This document shows positions 1 through 8,416 of a stretch of 64,000 bases of DNA, in pieces; position 1 is the stretch's first letter; the number at the start of each line of letters is the position of its first letter. The DNA lies in the NCBI RefSeq assembly GCF_900113765.1, contig NZ_FOQO01000003.1, positions 310,001-374,000 of the forward strand, in the 5' to 3' direction. The translations under genes and the position numbers were made by a program. The DNA comes from Parapedobacter indicus. GTDB lineage: Bacteria > Bacteroidota > Bacteroidia > Sphingobacteriales > Sphingobacteriaceae. The notes beneath the pieces were generated by a model. It did no database searches and was not told the origin of the DNA. It was given only the letters and a program-made list of their open reading frames with translations.

Positions 1-1323
1 ACAGATATAGGGCACCAGCCGGTCAGCGACTTGTCGCTTGGTGAGAATACCGAACGCAAATAGTCCCAGCAACGGGCCGTAGGTATAACTAGCTGCCGTA
101 AAAATGGCATTCACCACGGAGTCATCATTAATGACCCGAAAGACCATGATCACGAGTAACATGATCAATGAAAAAGCAAAATGTACCCGGTTTCGGGTTT
201 TCACCAAGGTAGTGTCGTTGGGATCTGTCTTCTTGTTAAAATTAAGGAAATCTACACAGAAGGAGGTGGTCAATGCCGTCAATGCGGAATCCGTTGTAGC
301 AAATGTTGCAGCAGTCAAGCCCATCATAAAGATAATGCCGGGTACAAGGGTGAGGTGATGAAGCGCGATTTCCGGGTATAGGTAGTCAGGTGTGGGCAAC
401 GCTGTTACATCGATGCCATTTTTACTGGCATAAATATACAGCAACGCACCTACTGCGAGAAAAAACAGGTTAATGACCACAAATATACCCGTAAAGGAGA
501 GCATGTTCTTTTGGGCTTCGCCAATGGTTTTCATGCTGAGGTTTTTCTGCATAAGATCCTGGTCCAGCCCGGTCATAGCAACGGTAACGAAGATGCCGCC
601 AATGAAATGCTTCCAGAAATGGATACGGTTGCCCAGAAAATCCTCAAAAACAAATAGCTTAGCATAGCTGCTTTCCTTAACGGTTTCGATGGTTTCGACC
701 AGGCTAAGCCCCAAACTATCCGCCATGAAATAAATGGAAAGGATGACCGCAAGCACCAAAAAGAACGTCTGCATCATGTCCGTGATGATGATCGTTTTCA
801 AGCCTCCCTTATTCGTATATAGCCAGATCAACAGTAGACATAGGGCGATGGTCACCACAAATGGCACATTCCAGGCGTCAAAGATGAACCACTGCAGGAT
901 GATCGCCACAAGATACAGCCGGAACGCCGATCCGATCGTCCGTGACACCAAAAATATCATGGCGCCGGTCTTATAACTCCGATGCCCCAACCGCTCTTCC
1001 AAGTAGGTGTAGATGGACGTCAGATTCATGCGGTAATACAGAGGCAACAAGACATAGGCGATGATGATGAAGCCTACGGCATTGCCCAGGATAAACTGGA
1101 AATAGCCGAAGTCACTATTGCCGACGGCCCCTGGCACCGATATGAACGTCACACCTGAAAGAGCCGTACCGATCATACCAAAGGCGACCATGTACCACTT
1201 GGCATTCCGGTTGGCTACAAAGAAGGTGGCATTGTCTGCCGATTTACGTGAGGTAACGTAAGCTACGCCGAGCAACAAGCTGAAATAAACAACCAAAAAA
1301 AGAAAAAGGACTGCAGGTGTCAT
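1..1323 (-). CDS. Sodium:solute symporter (SSS family), 3' end outside window
   Basis: Partial gene: an open frame runs on the minus strand from ATG at 1323 to base 1 without a stop (441 codons visible). It encodes a polytopic inner-membrane protein. The N-terminus reads MTPAVLFLFLVVYFSLLLGV, followed by the SSS-type stretch KWYMVAFGMIGTALSGVTFI near residues 41-60, many hydrophobic helices, and GLTAATFATTDSALTALTTS, the usual late-helix region of Na+/solute symporters. It lies 19 bp downstream of murQ on the same strand, so the two are probably one operon. That context suggests uptake of a MurNAc- or amino-sugar-related compound, but this is inference, since SSS sequences rarely reveal substrate. 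The family call is firm; the substrate is unknown. Confidence 0.9.
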   Translation of the reverse strand, partial: MTPAVLFLFLVVYFSLLLGVAYVTSRKSADNATFFVANRNAKWYMVAFGMIGTALSGVTFISVPGAVGNSDFGYFQFILGNAVGFIIIAYVLLPLYYRMNLTSIYTYLEERLGHRSYKTGAMIFLVSRTIGSAFRLYLVAIILQWFIFDAWNVPFVVTIALCLLLIWLYTNKGGLKTIIITDMMQTFFLVLAVILSIYFMADSLGLSLVETIETVKESSYAKLFVFEDFLGNRIHFWKHFIGGIFVTVAMTGLDQDLMQKNLSMKTIGEAQKNMLSFTGIFVVINLFFLAVGALLYIYASKNGIDVTALPTPDYLYPEIALHHLTLVPGIIFMMGLTAATFATTDSALTALTTSFCVDFLNFNKKTDPNDTTLVKTRNRVHFAFSLIMLLVIMVFRVINDDSVVNAIFTAASYTYGPLLGLFAFGILTKRQVADRLVPYIC

Positions 1324-1342
1324 CCGGGAGAAGGGCTTTTAA

Positions 1343-2158
1343 CTAATGATCCGTTACACGAGAATACTCGATGGCGCTACGGACACTGCCGTACTTTTCC
1401 AACAAATCCGATGCAGATTGTGCATCAATGCCCGTCTCTTCCATGATAATCCGAATGCCCCGGCTGAACAGCTTATTGTTGGTCAACTGCATATCCACCA
1501 TCTTATTTCCTTTCACTCGCCCCAACTGGATCATGACGGTTGTACTGATCATATTGAGCACCAACTTCTGTGCGGTACCCGCCTTCATCCGAGTGGAACC
1601 GGTGACAAACTCAGGCCCTACAATAACTTCAATGGGATACGTCGCTTCCACTGCAATGACGGAATTGGCGTTACAAACAATGCAGCCCGTTACCAGTCCC
1701 GATGCATTGGCTGCCTTAAGCGCTCCTTTCACATAAGGCGTACCTCCAGATGCAGCAATACCAATGACCACATCTTTGCTATTGATACCGTATTCCTGTA
1801 AATCAATCCATGCCTGTTTCTCGTCATCTTCCGCAAATTCAACAGCTTTTCGAATGGCTGTATCACCTCCAGCGATAATGCCAATAATCCAGTCATAAGG
1901 CACACCAAACGTAGGCGGGCACTCTGAGGCATCCAAAATCCCCAGCCTACCGCTTGTTCCAGCCCCTACATAAAACAGCCGGCCCCCGTTCTTCATGGAA
2001 GATACCGTCGCTTCGATCAACCGCTCGATCTGCGGGATGGCCCGTTGTACGGCCAGCGCTACCGTTTGGTCTTCGTTGTTGATGTTCGCCAACAAGTCAC
2101 CAACCGTCATCTTGTCTAAATCTCGGTAATTTGATTCTTTCTCCGTCGTATTTGTCAT
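1343..2158 (-). CDS. murQ: N-acetylmuramic acid 6-phosphate etherase MurQ
   Basis: Cytoplasmic SIS-domain lyase that splits the D-lactyl ether of MurNAc-6-phosphate to GlcNAc-6-phosphate and D-lactate (peptidoglycan recycling or MurNAc catabolism). The N-terminal part has NYRDLDKMTVGDLLANIN, then the sugar-phosphate loop GGRLFYVGAGTSGRLGILDA and the family signature SECPPTFG carrying a catalytic glutamate. AVEFAEDDE probably holds the second catalytic acid, and GPEFVTGSTRMKAGTAQK is the other MurQ hallmark. I chose ATG 2158 (271 aa) because upstream in-frame codons to 2188 add ten residues not typical of the family; an upstream start is not excluded. It is followed by the symporter. The gap before it (2159-2412) holds a possible operator at 2273-2296. 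Confident call. Confidence 0.95.
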   Translation of the reverse strand: MTNTTEKESNYRDLDKMTVGDLLANINNEDQTVALAVQRAIPQIERLIEATVSSMKNGGRLFYVGAGTSGRLGILDASECPPTFGVPYDWIIGIIAGGDTAIRKAVEFAEDDEKQAWIDLQEYGINSKDVVIGIAASGGTPYVKGALKAANASGLVTGCIVCNANSVIAVEATYPIEVIVGPEFVTGSTRMKAGTAQKLVLNMISTTVMIQLGRVKGNKMVDMQLTNNKLFSRGIRIIMEETGIDAQSASDLLEKYGSVRSAIEYSRVTDH

Positions 2159-2272
2159 CTCGCTCTCGTTGTATGAATGTGGTCTCACAGCATTTCGACA
2201 CCGACCACCAAATGTCGATAAAGTAAAGAAAAAACGTTTGGATTGTTTAAATTATTTCATTTGGAATCACAT

Positions 2273-2296
2273 GCATGGACAATTATATTGTCATGC
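2273..2296. promoter_or_regulatory. Inverted repeat upstream of murQ, possible operator
   Basis: The arms GCATGGACAAT (2273-2283) and ATTGTCATGC (2287-2296) are reverse complements apart from one bulged G, separated by TAT. The repeat lies about 115 bp upstream of the murQ start in the otherwise unexplained gap 2159-2412. No T-run follows on either strand, so an operator fits better than a terminator. No clear TAnnTTTG promoter element was found nearby on the minus strand. Confidence 0.35.
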
Positions 2297-2412
2297 AAAC
2301 TAACTGCTTACTCGTCATTGTGTGCAAAAATGGTTTGTTTATTGCAGATAAAAAAAATGGAACCACGCCGCTTTGATTACGGTCGCAATGACATTTCTGT
2401 GTTTCCACACAA

Positions 2413-4716
2413 TTATTTAGATGGCACAAATTCAATAAAACAAATACCTCTCGGAGGTAATGAAAACGAGATTCTCGACTGATTACCGCGATACTCCCCA
2501 AGCTTACGCTTTCCATTTTCATCGCATAAATAAATCGTACCGCTATCCGCTATCCGGTATTCAGCCGGGTTTAACACAAAGTCCACATCGTACTCCTGCG
2601 TGCTGATACTCGCCAAAGCCACTGCCACCTTCCCTTCTTTTGATCGCCAAGCCGAGGTATACACGGAGGGGAACTTGCTTTCGAAACGGGTGACATTTCC
2701 GGTACGGCCCGCATAAATCGAAAGTCGGGAAACGGCAATATTTTCTTCAGGAATCGCAAGGTGTGGTGGCCTCAGGAATTCACCGAAAACAAAATAGTCC
2801 AAACCGGCTTGGCGAACATGAGCCAATCGGTCGATGAAATCGATCTCTTTTTTCCGAATGGTGTCTAGGAAAGGTTGATAATTGGCGATCATAGGCTGCA
2901 TGCCCCAAACAAATGACCGGGCCTGTTCCATTAAAAACTGCGTATTAAATTCCGGGTCTAATGGTGTTTCTGTATCGTCGGGAGCCTGCTCTTGAGGCCA
3001 CTTCTCGTCGTAAGGCGGTGTTAGCAACGACGAGTAATTCCCGAATGTAATTCCGTGCGCATGATAAACACTCTGAAAAAGTGGAATCGTCTGCCATTGG
3101 TGTACCCCGGCGTAGCGTTCTTTACTCACTTGCAACGCTAAAAACACATCCACATAAGGTAGCCAATTCTCTCCTACGCCCTCACCGGCCAATGCTGGGG
3201 CACTGCCCTGCGGAAAGGTGGCCCGTATTAGCCGGTTTTTTCGTGCCATATGCTGTATCCAGTAATTCCCACCCCCTATGGAATGGCCGTGTGTAGGATC
3301 ATAGCATCTCGTGCTGAGGCAGACCTGATCCATATAAACACCTCCCAGCCCATAGTGGTTGACAGCAGTATCGACCAATGACGCGTATTTCTGCTTCCAG
3401 AAATCGGTTGCTTCGCACATGTAAGTCAGTGCTTTTTTTGTAAAGATATTATAAACATGGCTGAGCGCATTACCGTTGATGTCTTTGACGGCAAAGCGTT
3501 CTGCCCCTTCGTCTACCCAACTTTGGGTAGACGGCCCCCACTTCAGGGCATTCATATACACCAATGCATTGACCCCCTGCTGTTGCGCCTTACTTACCGC
3601 AGTTTTAAACACCTTATCGCCATCTCGTGGCGGAAAATACTCGGGAAAAGAATCGTCATATGACTGCCCATGCCACCAGTGCCACAATACACTAACGCGG
3701 CTGTCCAGCCGTTTGCTCAATGCGACAGCTGGGGGCAACACATTCGACGCATATCCTCTGTTCCAAACCCAATAGCTGGTACTTTGCACCCAATCCGGAA
3801 CCCTCCCATTGGCGAGGCGGCTGTCCCTGCTCCAATGCTGCTTTTCGGCCCACTGCTTGTATAGCTGGGCCGCTGTAAACCAATCGCCCCGGAACCCGCC
3901 AACTAAAAAAGCATAAGGCGGCTCATAGGAAGACACGTGTTCTTCATAGGAAGGGTAGTTATTCACACCGTAAACCAACATCCCCGTGGTATCTCTCAAC
4001 AAAGTAAACGTCTTGCTATATGCCAGCGTATCATCACAAGCCAGGTAAATGCCGGTGCGATGCGGGTTATACAAACTGATAAATTGCATGGACATATGAC
4101 CGGGATATTCCCAGGTGAACCCGCTGCCACCGGGTTTCATTACCTCACGCGGCGATTTGAGCAGCGACCCCATCCAATCGGGCACTGCCAACTCTTCTTC
4201 GCCAAGGTCCGCTAATCCGGCGATACGCGGAAACGTTACTTTACGGATCAACGTTCCTTCGGTACCATCTACCCGGATGCGCCAGGCAGACATCGCCGAA
4301 TCCGGAATCAGGCTTACCAATACCGTAACCCGGAAATCCTCGGGAAGCTCTTCAAATCCTGCCCAGATTAACTTCAAGCCATCAGCAGTTTGTGCCGTGG
4401 AAAAATTTGAAGCTGCACGGGCATCAATATTCAGGGGTTTTTCCCCACCGTCGATCGTAATCTCCCAGGGCGATCCGCCGGAGAGGATATCGCTGACCAG
4501 AAACGATGCATGCTCCTTCACGGACGTCATCTCTTGGAGCTCGCCGTTGGCGCTTTTGAATGCCAACTCAAATTTGCCGTTTGACAAACGCTCGACGTTT
4601 CCGCCAATTTGCGCGTAACCCGCACCGAGACTCGTGAATATTGCCGTCAATAAAAAGGCGAAAGACAGCACCTTGCTGCGTTGCCCTACAGATAAATAAA
4701 ACATCATAACTGTCAC
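2413..4716 (-). CDS. Secreted DUF6259-like glycoside-hydrolase-fold protein
   Basis: 767 aa with an N-terminal hydrophobic signal segment (LSFAFLLTAIFTSLGAGYA, residues 17-35), so exported. The first ~300 residues look like a beta-sandwich domain; the middle looks like a TIM barrel with aromatic-rich motifs (VLWHWWHGQSYDDSFPEYFP, 343-362). VYMDQV (Asp463) and GEGVGENW (Glu512) are candidate catalytic acids. The C-terminal ~90 residues resemble a beta domain. From memory this resembles DUF6259 proteins of Bacteroidota PULs, distantly related to GH36/GH101-type barrels; substrate unknown. GTG 4716 overlaps the stop of the upstream gene by 4 bp (GTGA), indicating translational coupling; ATG 4707 and 4704 are alternatives. 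It is the last gene of the SusC-SusD-hydrolase operon PUL1. Confidence 0.6.
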   Translation of the reverse strand: MTVMMFYLSVGQRSKVLSFAFLLTAIFTSLGAGYAQIGGNVERLSNGKFELAFKSANGELQEMTSVKEHASFLVSDILSGGSPWEITIDGGEKPLNIDARAASNFSTAQTADGLKLIWAGFEELPEDFRVTVLVSLIPDSAMSAWRIRVDGTEGTLIRKVTFPRIAGLADLGEEELAVPDWMGSLLKSPREVMKPGGSGFTWEYPGHMSMQFISLYNPHRTGIYLACDDTLAYSKTFTLLRDTTGMLVYGVNNYPSYEEHVSSYEPPYAFLVGGFRGDWFTAAQLYKQWAEKQHWSRDSRLANGRVPDWVQSTSYWVWNRGYASNVLPPAVALSKRLDSRVSVLWHWWHGQSYDDSFPEYFPPRDGDKVFKTAVSKAQQQGVNALVYMNALKWGPSTQSWVDEGAERFAVKDINGNALSHVYNIFTKKALTYMCEATDFWKQKYASLVDTAVNHYGLGGVYMDQVCLSTRCYDPTHGHSIGGGNYWIQHMARKNRLIRATFPQGSAPALAGEGVGENWLPYVDVFLALQVSKERYAGVHQWQTIPLFQSVYHAHGITFGNYSSLLTPPYDEKWPQEQAPDDTETPLDPEFNTQFLMEQARSFVWGMQPMIANYQPFLDTIRKKEIDFIDRLAHVRQAGLDYFVFGEFLRPPHLAIPEENIAVSRLSIYAGRTGNVTRFESKFPSVYTSAWRSKEGKVAVALASISTQEYDVDFVLNPAEYRIADSGTIYLCDENGKRKLGEYRGNQSRISFSLPPRGICFIEFVPSK

Positions 4717-6695
4717 TTTAAGTCATCTTGTATTAGCTTGAATATCCGGGTTGATTTCGCTTCCATGGTTACTCCAAAAGAATCTCCAATGGCGATCACC
4801 ACTTCGGAATCGGGATCCATCACCTTAGCGGAGAACGGCAATTTAACCAATTTGTCGCCGCCGTCCGCCGAATGCAGACATATCCACCCCCTTCCAGCGT
4901 ACAACACGTCTTTTCCGCCTGCCAAGTAACAGTGTACGCCGGCTTTGCCAAACAACTCACTGAGCTCCGATGCACTCCACTGAATCTTTGCCTCCTTGTC
5001 GTGTACTTGCCCATTGGGTTGGTATACCCTGGATTGGTTCCCATCCGTCCAAACCACCCACGTACCGCCCTCAGCGGCCTCATTCAGATAGGATTGTTCT
5101 TCATCGGTCAGCGACAATAGCCCCATGTACCACACCACCTGATAGTCACCAGCTTTAACTGCATCCAGGTCTTCACGTAAGTAAAGGTCATAGGGGGCCC
5201 CGGTTTTGCCCAACGCGTATCGGTTGTGCAATATTTGGCCTGTAAGCCCGCCAAACGATGCATCCATAGCACCCAGTTTCTCGTCAACGATCACCGCTAC
5301 TTTAGGAGCCATTGCGGGGAAAACCTCATCCGGGTAGCGCTCGAAAAAGCGCTGTCCGGACGCAATAATGTGCATCAATTTCGGATCGCCGAACCACCCC
5401 CCCCACATATCAAACCACCACCCACCGTAGCCATAGGCTAACATACGTCCGAGATTCTTCCACAGCAAAGCTTCCGACTCCTCCATCGTTTCCGGCCCCA
5501 ACCATACGCCATCGGTATACGCTGTTCCTTCCGGTTGGATGTGCGGAGCCCGGTCGCGTAACAGGGTAGTAATCGATGTACGTGTATCGTTTTCCGCTAA
5601 CCACAGCTTGCCATGTAATTGTACGGATTTGATCGCGGCAAATGGTGCCCAATCTTCACCAATAACACGGTGATAATCATTCGGACTGGACAGGTAGTCT
5701 AAATCAGGACACCGAAGCAATTTGGACAATGCCCCGTGTCCACGGCGCAGATCGCTCACAAAGTAATGATACCCGTAAAAAGCACCCGTAAGCAACCTTC
5801 CCTGGCTTGCTTTCTTCACGACGCGACAGAAATGCGCGATATTGTCTGCTGTAGCCTCCCCATGGAAAACAAAAGTGTCGAATACCTGCCCAGCTGTATC
5901 CGGATTGCGCCAATTATCGACCTTAACCTTTCCGCTGATGTCACCTAGTTGAGCGTTCTCAAAGGTCACGTCGTCGCGATTCCAAGATCGCCTTAAACGT
6001 TCGACGTCGTCCGTATAACGCTTCCGCAACCATTTCCTGAAGCTTTCAAGCCTTACCGCGCTTTCATCGTAAAACTCGTCTTTGAAGTGGTACATCCACT
6101 CCTCGGTAAAACCTCCCGCTACATGGATGCCAATAAGATGCTTGGCATAAGGCGACTGCTCCAACCACTGCACCAGTTGAGCCAATACCTTACTGGCCTC
6201 TTCCCGCCAAAGCGTACTATACATGCTGATCCGGAACGTAGAACCATCGGGTTGCAGGCTTGCGCTCTCTGGATGCAGCTCTTCCCACCAAGTTGGAGCA
6301 TCCAAGTGAATTCGGATAATCGCCAATGCGTTGGAATCCGAAGCGATGAGTTCATCGAAATCGGTCATCAAACTCGTGTAATCCAATTGATTTTCGCCCA
6401 CCCAGATCGGTGATCGGAACGGTTTGATACCCGAAATCGAATTGATACCCCGATCACCCAGGTAGGCAGGAATGTTGTATAAATGCAGTCCTGCCTTTTC
6501 CATTTCCCGATAGAATTTCGGTTCACCGAGGTATGACATATAGGCGTACGGCGGATACGGAGAGCCATCGACAAACAGGGTCGGTACGCCTGCCCGATCT
6601 TTCACTTCCGCCAAGGGCAATTGTGCATCGACGTTCTTACATAGCATGCAGAGCAACCCTATGAATAAGCAAGCGCTACGATAAATCATCTTCAT
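4713..6695 (-). CDS. Secreted GH42-like clan-A glycoside hydrolase
   Basis: 660 aa with a signal peptide (cleavage near VDAQ, residues 22-25). The N-terminal two-thirds is a TIM barrel of the beta-galactosidase type: substrate-facing DAPTWWEELHPE (132-143), a probable acid/base in GGFTEEW (Glu198 or Glu199), and a probable nucleophile in KLWLAENDTR (Glu368), followed by GGWWFDMWGGWF. The C-terminal part (about 440-620: PKVAVIVDEK, VVWYMGLLSLTDEE) resembles the glutaminase-like trimerisation domain of GH42 enzymes. GH42 itself is usually cytoplasmic, so an exported relative in a PUL is likely a divergent subgroup. It starts 2 bp after susD stops and overlaps the DUF6259-like gene by 4 bp. Fold is fairly sure; substrate is not known. 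Confidence 0.7.
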   Translation of the reverse strand: MKMIYRSACLFIGLLCMLCKNVDAQLPLAEVKDRAGVPTLFVDGSPYPPYAYMSYLGEPKFYREMEKAGLHLYNIPAYLGDRGINSISGIKPFRSPIWVGENQLDYTSLMTDFDELIASDSNALAIIRIHLDAPTWWEELHPESASLQPDGSTFRISMYSTLWREEASKVLAQLVQWLEQSPYAKHLIGIHVAGGFTEEWMYHFKDEFYDESAVRLESFRKWLRKRYTDDVERLRRSWNRDDVTFENAQLGDISGKVKVDNWRNPDTAGQVFDTFVFHGEATADNIAHFCRVVKKASQGRLLTGAFYGYHYFVSDLRRGHGALSKLLRCPDLDYLSSPNDYHRVIGEDWAPFAAIKSVQLHGKLWLAENDTRTSITTLLRDRAPHIQPEGTAYTDGVWLGPETMEESEALLWKNLGRMLAYGYGGWWFDMWGGWFGDPKLMHIIASGQRFFERYPDEVFPAMAPKVAVIVDEKLGAMDASFGGLTGQILHNRYALGKTGAPYDLYLREDLDAVKAGDYQVVWYMGLLSLTDEEQSYLNEAAEGGTWVVWTDGNQSRVYQPNGQVHDKEAKIQWSASELSELFGKAGVHCYLAGGKDVLYAGRGWICLHSADGGDKLVKLPFSAKVMDPDSEVVIAIGDSFGVTMEAKSTRIFKLIQDDLK

Positions 6696-6697
6696 TC

Positions 6698-8398
6698 CTA
6701 ATACCCGGGGTTTTGTTCAAGAACAGCATCTTTATTGGCTTCGATTTCTGCATACGGGATGGGCCATAGCTGATGGTAATCCTGGATCTCATCCTTATTC
6801 ACAGCATTGTATTTACGGACACGCTCTACTAATTTTCCGGTCCGATGCAGGGTGATACGCCGAGGTTCTTCATAGACCAGCTCCCTTGCCCGTTCATCCA
6901 GAATATAATCCACTGTAACGTCCCCCGGTTCCACGGGTGTCGCTTTCGACCGCAGCCTAACTTCGTTGATGTCGTCGGCTGCATGCTGCTGATCTCCTTT
7001 TCCAAGGTACGCTTCAGCCCGCAGTAAATAGGTTTCCGCCAAGCGCATCATGTAACGGTCGCGATACAATGCGCCAGCCGTATTCTTTATCGTACCCAGG
7101 CTCTTATCCTCATATACGCCGTCGGGATGTTGCCCGGGTGTCGTAACTTTAGAAGGATGAGGGTACCACCTCCATGGCTGTTCAATCAATGTCGAACCTG
7201 GGTTTTCCACTGCGCTTTTGCCATACCAAGCAGAGGCCGGGTTTGTATACACCAAATCGCGTACAATATTATGTGGAGCATTCCGGATATCGTTATTCCA
7301 GTCGCTTTCCCAAAGATCGTAAAGAAAAAAATCGGTATTCATCATCAGTGAAACGCCCGCTCCACCCGTATTGTAATCCGACATGGGAACGCCAATGACG
7401 CCCTCTTCTCCATCGGGATCTTTAAGCGTTAACCAGGATGCGGGACCCGCTACCCGTTCCAATGTATGACCGTGCCCATAGCCCCCTGCGGAAGACAGTA
7501 CGCCACCGGGGATATCCGATTCATACTGGATCACCCACAACGCTTCCCGGTTACCGCTACTGCGATTCTGATTACCCACACGGAATAGGTCCCAATAAAC
7601 GTCACCCGGCTGGGTGAAGTTCAGGAGCTTATCCTGCGGATTCTGCGCCGCCATACTTCCAAAACGATTCTGCATCAAATCGGTGCTGGGATCATCGATG
7701 ACCACAGAAGCCGCAGTGATGGCTTCATCGTATCGTTCCAATGCGATATAGGTTTCTGCCAGCAATTGCTGTGCTACCAAGTTGGACACTTTACCATCCG
7801 TCACCTGGTTAATCGGCGGTAAGTTGTTGGCGGCTTCCGTCGCATCGGCAACAATCTGTTCGAGAATTTCGGTCTTGGATGCGCGCACGAAATCAGTTCT
7901 GGGGGCGGTGATCTCTTCCGTCACCAGCGGTACGCCACCCCACAGATACACGAGGAAACGATAGGCAAAAGCCCTGAAAAATTTGGCTTCGGCGGTGACA
8001 AGTACTTTTTCGTCATCCGTAAGGCTCGAATTACTAACTCTTGAAATGATCGTGTTGGCATTGCTGACGATTTTGTACCAGCTTCTCCAGTGCAATAATA
8101 CATCACTGTTAGTAGGCACCAAGTAGTTGGTGTGTCCGCCAAAACGAGCAGTAAGCTGATACCGTCCGTCCTGGGCAATATCTGTAGCAGTAAGGTACGG
8201 CTTGTACTCCGTAGCTGCGTAACAAATCGTCCGTACTTTAGCGTACAAATCGGTTAACCCCCGCTGATAATCATCGTAGCTTACAAAGCTATTTTCCGGA
8301 CTATAAAAATCCAATGGTTTTTCTTCCAATACGTTCTTGCAGGAAAAGCTCACGGAAAGGAAAACTATACAGGAGAATGAAGCTAATATCTTTTTCAT
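6698..8398 (-). CDS. SusD/RagB family outer-membrane lipoprotein (PUL1)
   Basis: Surface lipoprotein that captures glycans and works as a lid on its partner SusC. From ATG 8398 (566 aa) it has MKKILASFSCIVFLSVSFSC with lipobox cysteine Cys20; upstream in-frame codons to 8416 add only six residues before the signal peptide. SusD marks: the YDDYQRGLTDLYAKVRT helix, KFFRAFAYRFLVYLWGGVPLVTEE in the TPR region, ARELVYEEPRRITLHRTGKL, and the C-terminal HQLWPIPYAEIEANKDAVLEQNPGY typical of the family end. It directly follows susC and precedes the GH42-like gene. The call is confident; ligand unknown. Confidence 0.95.
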   Translation of the reverse strand: MKKILASFSCIVFLSVSFSCKNVLEEKPLDFYSPENSFVSYDDYQRGLTDLYAKVRTICYAATEYKPYLTATDIAQDGRYQLTARFGGHTNYLVPTNSDVLLHWRSWYKIVSNANTIISRVSNSSLTDDEKVLVTAEAKFFRAFAYRFLVYLWGGVPLVTEEITAPRTDFVRASKTEILEQIVADATEAANNLPPINQVTDGKVSNLVAQQLLAETYIALERYDEAITAASVVIDDPSTDLMQNRFGSMAAQNPQDKLLNFTQPGDVYWDLFRVGNQNRSSGNREALWVIQYESDIPGGVLSSAGGYGHGHTLERVAGPASWLTLKDPDGEEGVIGVPMSDYNTGGAGVSLMMNTDFFLYDLWESDWNNDIRNAPHNIVRDLVYTNPASAWYGKSAVENPGSTLIEQPWRWYPHPSKVTTPGQHPDGVYEDKSLGTIKNTAGALYRDRYMMRLAETYLLRAEAYLGKGDQQHAADDINEVRLRSKATPVEPGDVTVDYILDERARELVYEEPRRITLHRTGKLVERVRKYNAVNKDEIQDYHQLWPIPYAEIEANKDAVLEQNPGY

Positions 8399-8416
8399 GA
8401 TTGAATTTTCTAACAA

